A DNA stretch of 64,000 nucleotides from Halocatena salina (GTDB taxonomy: Archaea; Halobacteriota; Halobacteria; Halobacteriales; Haloarculaceae): contig NZ_CP096020.1 of NCBI RefSeq assembly GCF_023115355.1, positions 468,510 through 532,509 of the forward strand, written 5' to 3'. Below, one piece after another: positions 54,209-62,582 of this stretch. Below the pieces are notes generated by a model. That model was not told the DNA's origin, ran no database searches, and saw only the letters and a list, made by a program, of their open reading frames with translations. A program made the translations under genes and the position numbers. How positions within the stretch are numbered: position 1 is the stretch's first letter; each line of letters begins with the position of its first letter.

Positions 54209-55534
54209 ATGTCTGACATGAACACCAACGAGACGCTCGGTACGGAAACGTCTGGAGATAGCCTGTCGATTCCGCCGGGGCCGAACGGCCTTCCGCTGAT
54301 CGGAAACACGATCAGCTTCCTGCATGGCGGACTCGATTTTGCCGACCGGCTCACCGAGCACGGTGACGTGGTCCGATACACTGCGCTCGGTGAGACGTTC
54401 GTCGTGGTGTCCGATCCACAGCTCATTGAATCGGTGTTGGTCTCGCGCAATGATGAGTTCTGGAAGGGAAGCTTCGAAGTCGAGTTAGGGAGGCTTCTCG
54501 CACCGAACGGACTGGTGTTCACCGAGGGCGAACAGTGGCAGACCCACCGATCTCTGCTTCAACCTGAGTTCACACCCGAGCGGCTCCGGTCTCACGAGGC
54601 ATCGATCCGGGCGGTAGTCAGTGCTGCTGCCAGCGAGTGGAGTGCCGAAGAGACGATCGACCTCAGGACTGCGTGCTCAAAACTGACGCTATCAATCCTC
54701 GCAAACACCCTTTTTACGATCGATCTCACGACGGCACGCGGCGCGGTCGTTCGTGAGGCCGCGTCGGCGATCGCGGCACGAACAGATATTAGTCGTTTGA
54801 CATACATCTGGCCGGAGTGGGCACCCCGGACGCCAACCCAACGACGCTTCGATCGTGCGATGGCCGACTTAGATGAGCTAATCGAGGAACTGATCTGCGA
54901 GCGCCGACAAACCGATACTGGCGACGATCTCCTTGGAGTGCTACTCTCGGCCGATGCGATGGACGAAGACACCGTGCGCGACCAGCTTGTGACGTTTCTG
55001 TTCGCTGGCCACGAGACGACCGCACTCGCCTTGACGTACGCACTGTGGCTTCTATCGGGACATCCAGCCGTCTCCGAACGAGTGCGAGCCGAACGGAAAA
55101 CAGCGCCCGAAACCGTGATCAAAGAGACACTCCGCCTGTATCCACCCACCTATCTCATTTATCGAGAAACCCAGCACGACGTGGCGCTCGGTGGGTATCG
55201 GATCTCTCGCGGAACGACGCTCCAGCTTCCCGCGTACACGGTTCACCGGGATCCACGCTGGTGGAACGAACCGGACGCGTTCGTTCCTGATCGGTGGAAC
55301 GAAACCACTGATCGACCCGAGTACGCGTATTTCCCATTCGGAGGCGGACCACGCCATTGCATCGGTATACGGTTTGCGATGACCGAACTGAACATTGCGC
55401 TCACAGAGTTGCTCCAGCGCCTCGAGTTCGAACGCATCACCGAATCACTCACACCATCACCGAACGCGCTACTCGAACCGGGGCAGGTGATGATGCGAGT
55501 CCACCAGCGAGCGGGGGATTCTCGACCCACGTGA
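54209..55534 (+). CDS. Cytochrome P450
   Basis: A 441-residue P450 from the ATG at 54209 (or 54218). The N-terminal proline-rich hinge is IPPGPNGLPLIGN near residue 25. The I-helix is FLFAGHETTALAL, the K-helix ExxR is KETLRLYPP, and the heme Cys is in FPFGGGPRHCIGIRFA. There is no N-terminal membrane anchor, so it is soluble. Its closest-looking type is CYP102/CYP174-like bacterial and haloarchaeal P450s that hydroxylate fatty acids or carotenoids. No ferredoxin partner is encoded beside it. It is divergent from the Bat-type regulator. Confidence 0.93.
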   Translation: MSDMNTNETLGTETSGDSLSIPPGPNGLPLIGNTISFLHGGLDFADRLTEHGDVVRYTALGETFVVVSDPQLIESVLVSRNDEFWKGSFEVELGRLLAPNGLVFTEGEQWQTHRSLLQPEFTPERLRSHEASIRAVVSAAASEWSAEETIDLRTACSKLTLSILANTLFTIDLTTARGAVVREAASAIAARTDISRLTYIWPEWAPRTPTQRRFDRAMADLDELIEELICERRQTDTGDDLLGVLLSADAMDEDTVRDQLVTFLFAGHETTALALTYALWLLSGHPAVSERVRAERKTAPETVIKETLRLYPPTYLIYRETQHDVALGGYRISRGTTLQLPAYTVHRDPRWWNEPDAFVPDRWNETTDRPEYAYFPFGGGPRHCIGIRFAMTELNIALTELLQRLEFERITESLTPSPNALLEPGQVMMRVHQRAGDSRPT

Positions 55535-55571
55535 TAGAGAACGATTAGCCAGTTCACTGCGGTCGGAATCG

Positions 55572-55886
55572 CTAAGACTCCGCCGACTCCTGCATGAAAC
55601 CGATATCGGTCGTGTCCTCAACCAAAACGTATCCGTATCGATTGACTACCAACGTTGATACTCGAAGACTGATTTGAGGATTCACACGAAAGTGATGAGA
55701 TACTCCATGGTGATCCGTATACGTTGCAATGAACGAACCACCATTATATTCGCTGTATGTTACATACTCGTTACAATCATTTGTGAAAGAGAAAATCCGT
55801 TTCCCGATAGCAGCCTCTTCGACGGTCGGAATCGGTACATACTCTGTATGTTTGGTGAATACATCCGTTAGCTCTTTTCCACACAT
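55572..55886 (-). CDS. Small protein of unknown function
   Basis: A 104-residue acidic, Tyr/Thr-rich protein with no signal peptide or membrane helix and no recognised motif; one Cys pair (positions 2 and 38). A predicted fold would be mainly beta. It is transcribed toward the convergent P450 gene. A TATA-like GTATATGAC on the minus strand lies near 55900-55908. Its amino-acid composition is compatible with a real halophilic protein, but it could be spurious. Confidence 0.5.
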   Translation of the reverse strand: MCGKELTDVFTKHTEYVPIPTVEEAAIGKRIFSFTNDCNEYVTYSEYNGGSFIATYTDHHGVSHHFRVNPQISLRVSTLVVNRYGYVLVEDTTDIGFMQESAES

Positions 55887-56191
55887 GGTACATCAATGTC
55901 ATATACACGAGGATAGATAGTCATTTTGAAAAATATTTTTATTGTTATATTAATTTTTAAATAATAAGGCTATGGAGTGGTTTTAGATACTGTGTTAGAA
56001 TCATATACAGTGTGAGAAGTTTATACTGTATTAACTGTGTTCTCGAGCTTGCCATCCACGATCATGACGTTTTGCTTAGCGGCGTCGATAGCATTACTGA
56101 TCGGTCGTTACCGTTCATGAATGTTATTTGATTTATCAATATTTTGTTTGTCATGGCATCACTTTAAGCCTCTCGTTGCTAATCAGAGAGT
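55887..56191. other. 305-bp AT-rich intergenic region with an ACAGT/ACTGT mini-array
   Basis: No gene. The stretch from 55930 to 55970 is almost all A/T. The motif cluster at 55989-56038 is described separately. A TTTAAGCC box (56163-56170), 28 bp before the ATG at 56192, is the likely promoter of the downstream protease gene. Confidence 0.55.
55989..56038. repeat. Short array of ACTGT/ACAGT motifs
   Basis: Four motifs begin at 55989, 56007, 56024 and 56034 (spacing 18, 17, 10), often flanked by A or T on both sides (tatacagtgt, tatactgtat, aactgtgt). It is the same motif as in the larger array at 63603-64000. Confidence 0.55.
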
Positions 56192-57361
56192 ATGCGAGGG
56201 ATCCGAGTTGGATCGGTGTTCACCGTCCCGATCAGACTCAACTGGACCTTTTTGATTGTACTCCCCCTGTTCGCAGCGTTTATCGCGTGGGACATTGCTC
56301 AGCTGGTGGAACTGCTCAATCAGGTGTTTACCACGACGATCAATGCCCCGCAGTTGACTACTGGGTGGATGCCGTGGGCGTTGGGGTTTGCGTCGGCAGT
56401 GGGGCTATTCGTCGGTGTGTTATTACACGAGTTGGGACACTCTCTGGTCGCGATGCGGTATGGGTACGAGATTGAGTCAATCACGCTCTGGTTACTGGGC
56501 GGAGTAGCCAACTTCGTAGAGTTTCCCGAAGACTGGCGTCACGAGTTGTTGATCGCAGTGGCAGGACCGATCGTAAGTATCGGTATCGGCGTCGGATCGT
56601 ATGCAGTGTTCGTCCTCCTTCCTGCTTCGTTAGAACCGATCCGGTTCGTCTTCGGCTATCTCGCGGTATTGAACGTGGTGTTAGCTGTTTTCAATCTTCT
56701 TCCCGGCTTCCCGATGGATGGAGGACGGATTCTCAGGGCACTCCTCGCTCGGAACCAGCCGCATGCACAAGCAACACAGCAAGCCGCCGAGGTCGGGAAG
56801 TTCTTCGCGTTCCTGTTAGGGATCGTTGGAGTGTTCACCAACTGGTTCCTCATTCTACTGGCGTTTTTCATCTACATCGCCGCCTCCGGAGAAGCACAGC
56901 AAACTTCAATCAAAGCCTCCTTCGAAGGCATCACCGTTCGTGACGTGATGACCCCCAAAGAGAATCTCAAAACGGTCTCTGCAGATACGAGTATCGCTGA
57001 ACTCATGGATCGGATGTTCGAAGACGGGCACATCGGCTATCCTGTCGTCCAAAACGATGAACTCGTCGGTGTGATCACGTTAGATGATGCGGCAGACATT
57101 CGGGCCGTAGAGCAGGACGCCTACCGCGTGCGGGAAGTGATGTCATCGCCCGTCGAAACGATCGAACCCGGTGCTGACGCAATGGAAGCGTTCCAACGGA
57201 TCCAAGAGCACGATGTCGGACGGCTTCCAGTGGTCGATACCGATGAACAACTCGTCGGTATCATCTCTCGAACGGATCTCCTCCGAGCGTTCAACGTTAT
57301 TCAAACCGGTGGCCGTCCTCCGACGACCCGTCGGACGGATTCCGGAGGCGAGTTCACCTGA
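56192..57361 (+). CDS. M50 family (site-2-type) membrane metalloprotease with CBS domains
   Basis: A 389-residue protein. The zinc motif HELGH is near residues 79-83, and the third ligand Asp lies in NLLPGFPMDGGR near residue 170; both lie in hydrophobic helices. Two CBS domains occupy about residues 245-365 (VRDVMTPKENLKTV and VREVMSSPVETIEP). The family cleaves membrane-spanning regulators such as anti-sigma-like factors; CBS domains may sense adenine nucleotides. Promoter TATA at 56163-56170. No obvious substrate is encoded nearby. Confidence 0.92.
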   Translation: MRGIRVGSVFTVPIRLNWTFLIVLPLFAAFIAWDIAQLVELLNQVFTTTINAPQLTTGWMPWALGFASAVGLFVGVLLHELGHSLVAMRYGYEIESITLWLLGGVANFVEFPEDWRHELLIAVAGPIVSIGIGVGSYAVFVLLPASLEPIRFVFGYLAVLNVVLAVFNLLPGFPMDGGRILRALLARNQPHAQATQQAAEVGKFFAFLLGIVGVFTNWFLILLAFFIYIAASGEAQQTSIKASFEGITVRDVMTPKENLKTVSADTSIAELMDRMFEDGHIGYPVVQNDELVGVITLDDAADIRAVEQDAYRVREVMSSPVETIEPGADAMEAFQRIQEHDVGRLPVVDTDEQLVGIISRTDLLRAFNVIQTGGRPPTTRRTDSGGEFT

Positions 57362-57468
57362 GTACACGCTCAAATTAGGAACGCACACCAGAGAACGGAT
57401 CTGCGTTCCAAATCGATAGTCACCGAACTAGTTTTACTTAGTAATTGAATAGGATTATGTAGCTACAG

Positions 57469-58758
57469 ATGACGGAAACTCACTACGAAGTCCTCGATGT
57501 CAGCCCGGATGCCACTGAGGAAGAGATCGAACGGGCATACCGGCAGAAGATGAACGAACACCATCCCGATCAAAGCGACGATCCGGACGGTCACGAGGCG
57601 GTTATGCAGATACGAGTAGCCAAAGAAACGCTGTTGGATCCACAAGCGCGACGCCGATACGATCGGACCCACGACATCCAGTCCGGTGCCGAAGACACAG
57701 CCGATGAGACGGACACTCGGATCGATCGAGACGTAACTAGACTGATAGCGGACGGTGTGGCCCAGTTGCGGACGGTTCCCGGACGAAGCAGGCACTGGAT
57801 GGCCGCTCGTCGGCCGCACGCCATAGACGTTTCGGATGTGCTGTACTCACCCACCGTCGTCCGACTCGCCGTCACGGCCGTTTTCAGTCTCGTGGTGATG
57901 GAAGCGGTAGACACCTCAGTGGCGGCAGTCACCGAGTTCGGAGTCGTTTTGGCGATCCTCTGTACGAGTTACGTCGGATACGCTATCCTCTCTCCACTCC
58001 CATTCGAGAAGGCCCGACCTCGTTCGCAGTTCACTCCCACATCGATCACGATTTGGCCCGTGTTAGGGTGTTACGGTTGTGGACTCGGTCTTCTCTGGGT
58101 ATCGATACTGATCGATCCATCTAGCAGTGGAATCGAGTACGCCATCATGACCGTCCTGTACGCCCTTATTATCTGCATTTGTGGTCTCATCATTAGCGTT
58201 CCGGGAGGAATACTGCTCGGGCGGATAATCCCTTTCTGGACCACCAGACCGTTCAGAGAAGTCCAAAGCGGCGTTGTACTCGGATTACTCGGTAGTGGGA
58301 CCGTGCTGTTCACGACGATCGGAGGGAACAGTACGCTCTCTGCGTTCGTCGAAACAGTCGGATCGAACCTCGGAGCACCGTGGCTACCAACGTTTCGTGT
58401 CGGTCCGCTTCATCTCGGCAGTCTGTTGAATTTCAGTCTCGCGCTCGGATTGCTCTTCTCGCTCGCCAGCGGGGTCGTAGGTGCGCTGTGGGCGCTTACC
58501 ACCGTTCCGTGGCAGGATCGATACGAGTACGGCTACCACGTTCGTCCCACCGTTTGGAACCTCCTCGTTATCACACCGTTAGTCACCATCGCGTGGATGT
58601 GGATTCGGGGGGTAAGCGTTCTGTCGATTCCAATCGGATCGACCACGATCGAACTATCACGCCCGGTCATCGGAGGAGGCGTTCTCGTCGTCCTCCCGCT
58701 GCTCGTGAGTATGTATCTCCTTCGACGACAGTTCGAGCGACTGCTCGACCACGAGTGA
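57469..58758 (+). CDS. J-domain membrane protein
   Basis: A 429-residue protein. Residues about 1-65 are a J domain (YEVLDVSPDATEEEIERAYRQ, then HPD at about 32-34, then LLDPQARRRYD). Residues about 125-420 contain roughly eight hydrophobic segments separated by short loops, ending in a charged tail. A J domain attached to a polytopic membrane part would recruit DnaK/Hsp70 to the membrane. I do not recognise the membrane portion. It lies 107 bp downstream of the M50 protease gene on the same strand and may work with it. Confidence 0.85.
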   Translation: MTETHYEVLDVSPDATEEEIERAYRQKMNEHHPDQSDDPDGHEAVMQIRVAKETLLDPQARRRYDRTHDIQSGAEDTADETDTRIDRDVTRLIADGVAQLRTVPGRSRHWMAARRPHAIDVSDVLYSPTVVRLAVTAVFSLVVMEAVDTSVAAVTEFGVVLAILCTSYVGYAILSPLPFEKARPRSQFTPTSITIWPVLGCYGCGLGLLWVSILIDPSSSGIEYAIMTVLYALIICICGLIISVPGGILLGRIIPFWTTRPFREVQSGVVLGLLGSGTVLFTTIGGNSTLSAFVETVGSNLGAPWLPTFRVGPLHLGSLLNFSLALGLLFSLASGVVGALWALTTVPWQDRYEYGYHVRPTVWNLLVITPLVTIAWMWIRGVSVLSIPIGSTTIELSRPVIGGGVLVVLPLLVSMYLLRRQFERLLDHE

Positions 58759-58886
58759 CATCCGTCTCGATCGATTTCGACCTGCAACTGAACTGTTGAG
58801 GTAGTAGTTGTCAGATGGAGTCCTATCCTGAAGACGACTTTCTCTCTTTGAAGGGAATGGGACTATCGACGGTCGATATTCCGTCA

Positions 58887-58896
58887 AGAATATATA
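58887..58896 (+). promoter_or_regulatory. TATA box of the preQ0 operon
   Basis: GAATATATAG about 22-31 bp upstream of the ATG at 58918; leaderless transcript of queD-queE-queC is expected. Confidence 0.6.
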
Positions 58897-58917
58897 GCGT
58901 ATATCTGTATCATATCT

Positions 58918-59364
58918 ATGCCCGATCGAACAGCCACACCAGAGATGGACAGTCGAGTCCACACGCTAGAGATCGGTACTGAACGACCGATTCGCATCAG
59001 CTCCGGTCATCGCCTTCTCCATCACGATGGCAAGTGTAGCCGTCCACACGGTCACAACTACGCGATTTCAGTCGAGATCACGGGACTGCTTACGGACGGA
59101 TGGGTGGTCGATAAAGGAGACGTTACGTCCGTGATCCAGAAGTGGGATCACCGCTTCTTACTCGAAGCAGGCGATCCCCTGATCGATGCGTTCGAACAGA
59201 GCGGGGACGGGGATGCTGTGGTCGTGCTCGATCATCCACCGACGGCAGAAGTGATGGCGGCGTATCTCGAAGCCCGCCTTTATGAGACACTACCGGACAC
59301 TGTGAGGGACGTTTCGGTTCAGGTTCGTGAAACGTCTGAGCTGTGTGCCCGATCGATCGAGTAA
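58918..59364 (+). CDS. queD: 6-carboxytetrahydropterin synthase-like protein (QueD)
   Basis: A 148-residue protein. The zinc ligands are His in SSGHRLLHHDG and the two in SRPHGHNY, with the catalytic Cys in GKCSRPHGH. Catalytic Asp/His pairs appear in VVDKGDVTS and LDHPPTAE. It converts dihydroneopterin triphosphate to 6-carboxy-tetrahydropterin, the first step toward 7-cyano-7-deazaguanine (preQ0). In halophiles preQ0 is used for archaeosine in tRNA. Stop is 2 bp before the QueE start. Confidence 0.9.
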   Translation: MPDRTATPEMDSRVHTLEIGTERPIRISSGHRLLHHDGKCSRPHGHNYAISVEITGLLTDGWVVDKGDVTSVIQKWDHRFLLEAGDPLIDAFEQSGDGDAVVVLDHPPTAEVMAAYLEARLYETLPDTVRDVSVQVRETSELCARSIE

Positions 59365-59366
59365 CC

Positions 59367-60134
59367 ATGCCTGTCAACGATTCGATCACCTCCACCGATC
59401 AATCCGACAGCGAGACGCTACCGATCAACGAGCTGTTTTACTCCCTGCAAGGAGAGGGTCGGCTGGCCGGAACACCGAGCGTGTTCGTCCGAACCAGCGG
59501 TTGTAACCTCCGGTGTTGGTTCTGTGATTCTTATCATACGTCGTGGGAGCCGGTCCACGCCCAGCGGTCGCTCGATACGATCGTCTCGGAGATCCAATCC
59601 TATTCCGCGGCCGACCACGTCGTGCTGACCGGGGGAGAGCCACTCATCCACACCGAATCGATCACGCTGATGGAACGACTCGAGGAGTTGGGCTACCACA
59701 TCACGGTCGAAACGAACGGCACGATCTATCGAGAGGCACCGATCGATCTTCTCAGCATCAGTCCGAAACTCTCATCGAGCACGCCGGTGTCGTCACGAGA
59801 TCCAGCAGGCAACGGAGAGTGGGCCGATCGTCACGAAAAACAGCGCATCGACATCGACACGTTGGCGACGCTCCTCGACGCCTATGAGTTTCAGCTCAAA
59901 TTCGTCGTGACCGATACTGACGATCTTCCTGAAATCGAGCGAATCATCGACCGAGTGCGACGTGTGACACGGACCACGGTTGCCGATACGGACGTGCTGT
60001 TGATGCCGGAAGGAACGACGCGCGAAACGATCGACGAACGACGGAATGAGGTGGCACAACTGGCGCTGGACAACGGATATCGGTACACGCCCCGACTCCA
60101 CGTCGACCTCTGGAACGACGCCCCTGGAACATGA
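59367..60134 (+). CDS. queE: 7-carboxy-7-deazaguanine synthase (QueE), radical SAM
   Basis: A 255-residue protein from the ATG at 59367. The radical-SAM cluster motif is CNLRCWFC (CxxxCxxC, near residues 45-52), preceded by FYSLQGEGRLAGTPSVFVRT, which is diagnostic of QueE. The SAM-binding glycine motif is LTGGEPL near residue 88. The last part has IEGRR-like helices and an ending LHVDLWNDAPGT. It makes 7-carboxy-7-deazaguanine from the QueD product. Its stop overlaps a small ORF start (ATGA). Confidence 0.93.
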   Translation: MPVNDSITSTDQSDSETLPINELFYSLQGEGRLAGTPSVFVRTSGCNLRCWFCDSYHTSWEPVHAQRSLDTIVSEIQSYSAADHVVLTGGEPLIHTESITLMERLEELGYHITVETNGTIYREAPIDLLSISPKLSSSTPVSSRDPAGNGEWADRHEKQRIDIDTLATLLDAYEFQLKFVVTDTDDLPEIERIIDRVRRVTRTTVADTDVLLMPEGTTRETIDERRNEVAQLALDNGYRYTPRLHVDLWNDAPGT

Positions 60135-60217
60135 GTTCATCTGAACGACTACTGTACGACGGACGAACGACGTATCGTCTCCGAGCACGGAAAGCGGGAG
60201 TGATCGCCGATGAGTAA
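60131..60217 (+). CDS. 28-codon coupled ORF between queE and queC, function unknown
   Basis: ATG at 60131 sits within the queE stop (ATGA overlap), and its TAA at 60215-60217 lies inside the queC start region (overlap of 8 bases). The deduced peptide MSSSERLLYDGRTTYRLRAR... ends KAGVIADE and is basic in the middle. It has no recognised motif. It may be a microprotein, a translational coupling relay, or the remnant of a larger gene. The overlaps at both ends are what argue that it is translated. Confidence 0.35.
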   Translation: MSSSERLLYDGRTTYRLRARKAGVIADE

Positions 60218-60896
60218 CCGAGCTGTCGTGCTCGCCTCTGGAGGGATGGACAGCGCAACGGCTGCCGCAGTCGCACAGAAACAGGGATATGAGTTGTACA
60301 TGCTCCACACCTCCTACGGACAACGAACCGAAGCGAAAGAACATGAATGTGCAACGGCTCAAGCCGAACGGTTCGGAGCGACGGACTTCCTGAAGCTGAC
60401 AACGAATCATCTCTCGAAGATCGGCGCATCGAGTCTCACAGACGAGACACTGACCGTTTCGGAAGCCGATCTCGACAGCGAGGAGGTACCGGACTCGTAT
60501 GTGCCCTTCCGAAACGCAAATCTCCTCTCGATGGCAGTCGCCTACGCCGAAGCGAACGACTGTGACGCAGTGTTTATCGGAGCGCACTCGGAGGATTTCT
60601 CGGGCTATCCGGACTGTCGCCCCGCGTTTTTCGAGTCGTTTCAACGCGTCGTCGACACTGGCACGAAAGACGGAACAGCGATCACCATCGAAGCACCGTT
60701 TTCCGACCAATCGAAAACGGATATCGCAGCCTACGGCGTCGAACACGGTGTTCCCTACGAACTGACGTGGAGCTGTTACCGAAGCGACGAACCGGCGTGT
60801 GGAACGTGTGATGCGTGCGCCTACCGACTCCAAGCGTTCCAGCGAATCGGGGTTCGAGATCCGATTCAGTACGAGCAACGGCCGGACTACACCTGA
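60210..60896 (+). CDS. queC: 7-cyano-7-deazaguanine synthase (QueC)
   Basis: A 228-residue protein. The ATP pyrophosphatase loop is SGGMDS near residues 10-15. VPFRNANLLSMAVAYAE is the family signature. The zinc site is CYRSDEPACGTCDAC near the C-terminus (four Cys). It converts carboxy-deazaguanine to preQ0 with ammonia and ATP. Gene order queD-queE-(small ORF)-queC fits one transcript. Confidence 0.95.
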   Translation: MSNRAVVLASGGMDSATAAAVAQKQGYELYMLHTSYGQRTEAKEHECATAQAERFGATDFLKLTTNHLSKIGASSLTDETLTVSEADLDSEEVPDSYVPFRNANLLSMAVAYAEANDCDAVFIGAHSEDFSGYPDCRPAFFESFQRVVDTGTKDGTAITIEAPFSDQSKTDIAAYGVEHGVPYELTWSCYRSDEPACGTCDACAYRLQAFQRIGVRDPIQYEQRPDYT

Positions 60897-60948
60897 TACG
60901 GGTCACAACCGAACGTCTATGCGTATGGCACTCTTACGCATGGATACT

Positions 60949-62502
60949 ATGTCTGGGATCTCTGAACCAGCACCATCGATTACCGCCGATGCGGAGTGGG
61001 ACCGGTTTTTTCTCGATGGTGAGCGCGAACCGGACGGCCGGGAATCGCTCGTGGTCGAGAATCCAGCGACCCGCGAACAGATTACGACGGTCCCAAAGGG
61101 TACGCCCCAGGATATCGACGATGCTTATGAGGCTGCTGTGGCAGTACAGACGGAATGGGCGACGCAGCCACCAGCGAAACGGGCAGCAGTGCTCTCCCGC
61201 GCGGTAAGTGTGCTCCGCGACCACGCGGGAGAGATCCTCGAACTGCTGACTGTCGAGACCGGTTCCAGCCGACGCAAAGGACAAAATGAGATCAAAGCCG
61301 CAAGCGCTGTCACCCAACAAGCGGCTGGCTTTCCAACCAGAGTGTCGGGAGATCACCGCGAATCGAACGTTGCTGGGAAGGAAAATATCGTCAAACGCGA
61401 GCCGGTCGGTGTCGTCGGAGTCATCTCGCCATGGAACTATCCGCTCCATCTCTCGATCCGAGCGGTTGCGCCAGCGCTGGCAGTCGGCAACGGTGTCGTA
61501 CTCAAGCCCTCTTCGGAAACACCGATCACCGGTGGACTGCTTATCGCACGAATCTTCGAGACCGCCGGTCTGCCCGATGGCCTGTTGAACGTCATTCCCG
61601 GACGGGGATCAGAGATCGGTGACCGGATGGCGAGCCATCCAGACGCTGGTGTCATCGCATTTACTGGTTCGACGACGGTCGGGCGTCGGGTCGCAAAGCA
61701 GGCCGTCGACCATCTCGCGTATCCGGCGATGGAACTCGGTGGAAACGGCCCCCACGTCGTTCTCGAATCGGCCGACATCGAAGCGGCCGTCGATGCCGGT
61801 GTGTTCGGATCGTTCCTTCATCAAGGCCAACTCTGTATCTCCATCAACCGCCATCTCGTTCACGAATCACTCTATGATGAGTACGTCGAACGGCTCACTG
61901 CCCGAGCCGAGACCCTCCCAGTCGGTGATCCCGCCGTCGAGGAAACGGTCATCGGTCCGGTTATCAACGGGAGCCAACGGGATCAGATGCTCAACTACGT
62001 CGAACAGACAGTCGACGCTGGAGCCACGCTCAAAACGGGCGGTGCAGCCGTCTCGAATGCGATCATCGAGGAAACGACGCCAGCCGGACAGCTCTCAGAT
62101 GACCACTCACTTGGCGATTCGAACGGATTGTTCGTCCTTCCGACGGTGCTATCAGATGCAACGAATTCGATGAGTGCAGCCTGCAACGAACATTTCGGTC
62201 CGATCGCACCAGTGATCCCGTTCGACGATGAGGATACTGCAATCGAATTGGCGAACGATACCGACTACGGTCTCGCTGCCTCAGTGTATGGAACTGTGAA
62301 CCGTGCCGAACGGGTGGCCAACCAGATCGACGCTGGGATGGTCCACGTCAACGACCAGCCGATAAACGACGAGCCACACGTTCCGTTCGGCGGCTACAAG
62401 GGATCGGGCATCGGTCGGTTCAATGGTGAATACGTTCGTGAAGAGTTCACGCAACCGAAGTGGATCTCGATCCAACACAAACCCCGAGAGTACCCCTTCT
62501 AA
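60949..62502 (+). CDS. Aldehyde dehydrogenase family protein
   Basis: A 517-residue ALDH from the ATG at 60949; other in-frame ATGs at 60919, 60925 and 60940 are also possible. The oxyanion Asn is in SPWNYPLHLS, the catalytic Glu in MELGGNGPHVV and the catalytic Cys in GQLCISINR. The C-terminal signature FGGYKGSGIGRFNGEYV is typical. It oxidises an aldehyde to the acid with NAD(P). The 53-bp gap to queC shows it may use its own promoter. Substrate is not readable. Confidence 0.92.
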   Translation: MSGISEPAPSITADAEWDRFFLDGEREPDGRESLVVENPATREQITTVPKGTPQDIDDAYEAAVAVQTEWATQPPAKRAAVLSRAVSVLRDHAGEILELLTVETGSSRRKGQNEIKAASAVTQQAAGFPTRVSGDHRESNVAGKENIVKREPVGVVGVISPWNYPLHLSIRAVAPALAVGNGVVLKPSSETPITGGLLIARIFETAGLPDGLLNVIPGRGSEIGDRMASHPDAGVIAFTGSTTVGRRVAKQAVDHLAYPAMELGGNGPHVVLESADIEAAVDAGVFGSFLHQGQLCISINRHLVHESLYDEYVERLTARAETLPVGDPAVEETVIGPVINGSQRDQMLNYVEQTVDAGATLKTGGAAVSNAIIEETTPAGQLSDDHSLGDSNGLFVLPTVLSDATNSMSAACNEHFGPIAPVIPFDDEDTAIELANDTDYGLAASVYGTVNRAERVANQIDAGMVHVNDQPINDEPHVPFGGYKGSGIGRFNGEYVREEFTQPKWISIQHKPREYPF

Positions 62503-62557
62503 CAGAAACACTCTACACGAGGACCGAACACGATAGAAATAGAACACATGTCTTATA

Positions 62558-62578
62558 CTATACTGAGTTGAAGTATAG
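62558..62578. promoter_or_regulatory. Inverted repeat CTATAC-N9-GTATAG at the R2lox promoter
   Basis: Arms 62558-62563 and 62573-62578 are exact reverse complements, overlapping the TATA-like CTTATACTATAC (62552-62563) and the likely transcript start. The arrangement is that of a repressor operator. Confidence 0.5.
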
Positions 62579-62582
62579 GCGC

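Noticed and set aside
59793..60878. Minus-strand frame covering parts of queE and queC
   Set aside because: Both plus-strand genes have intact radical-SAM and PP-loop motifs, so this is a shadow.
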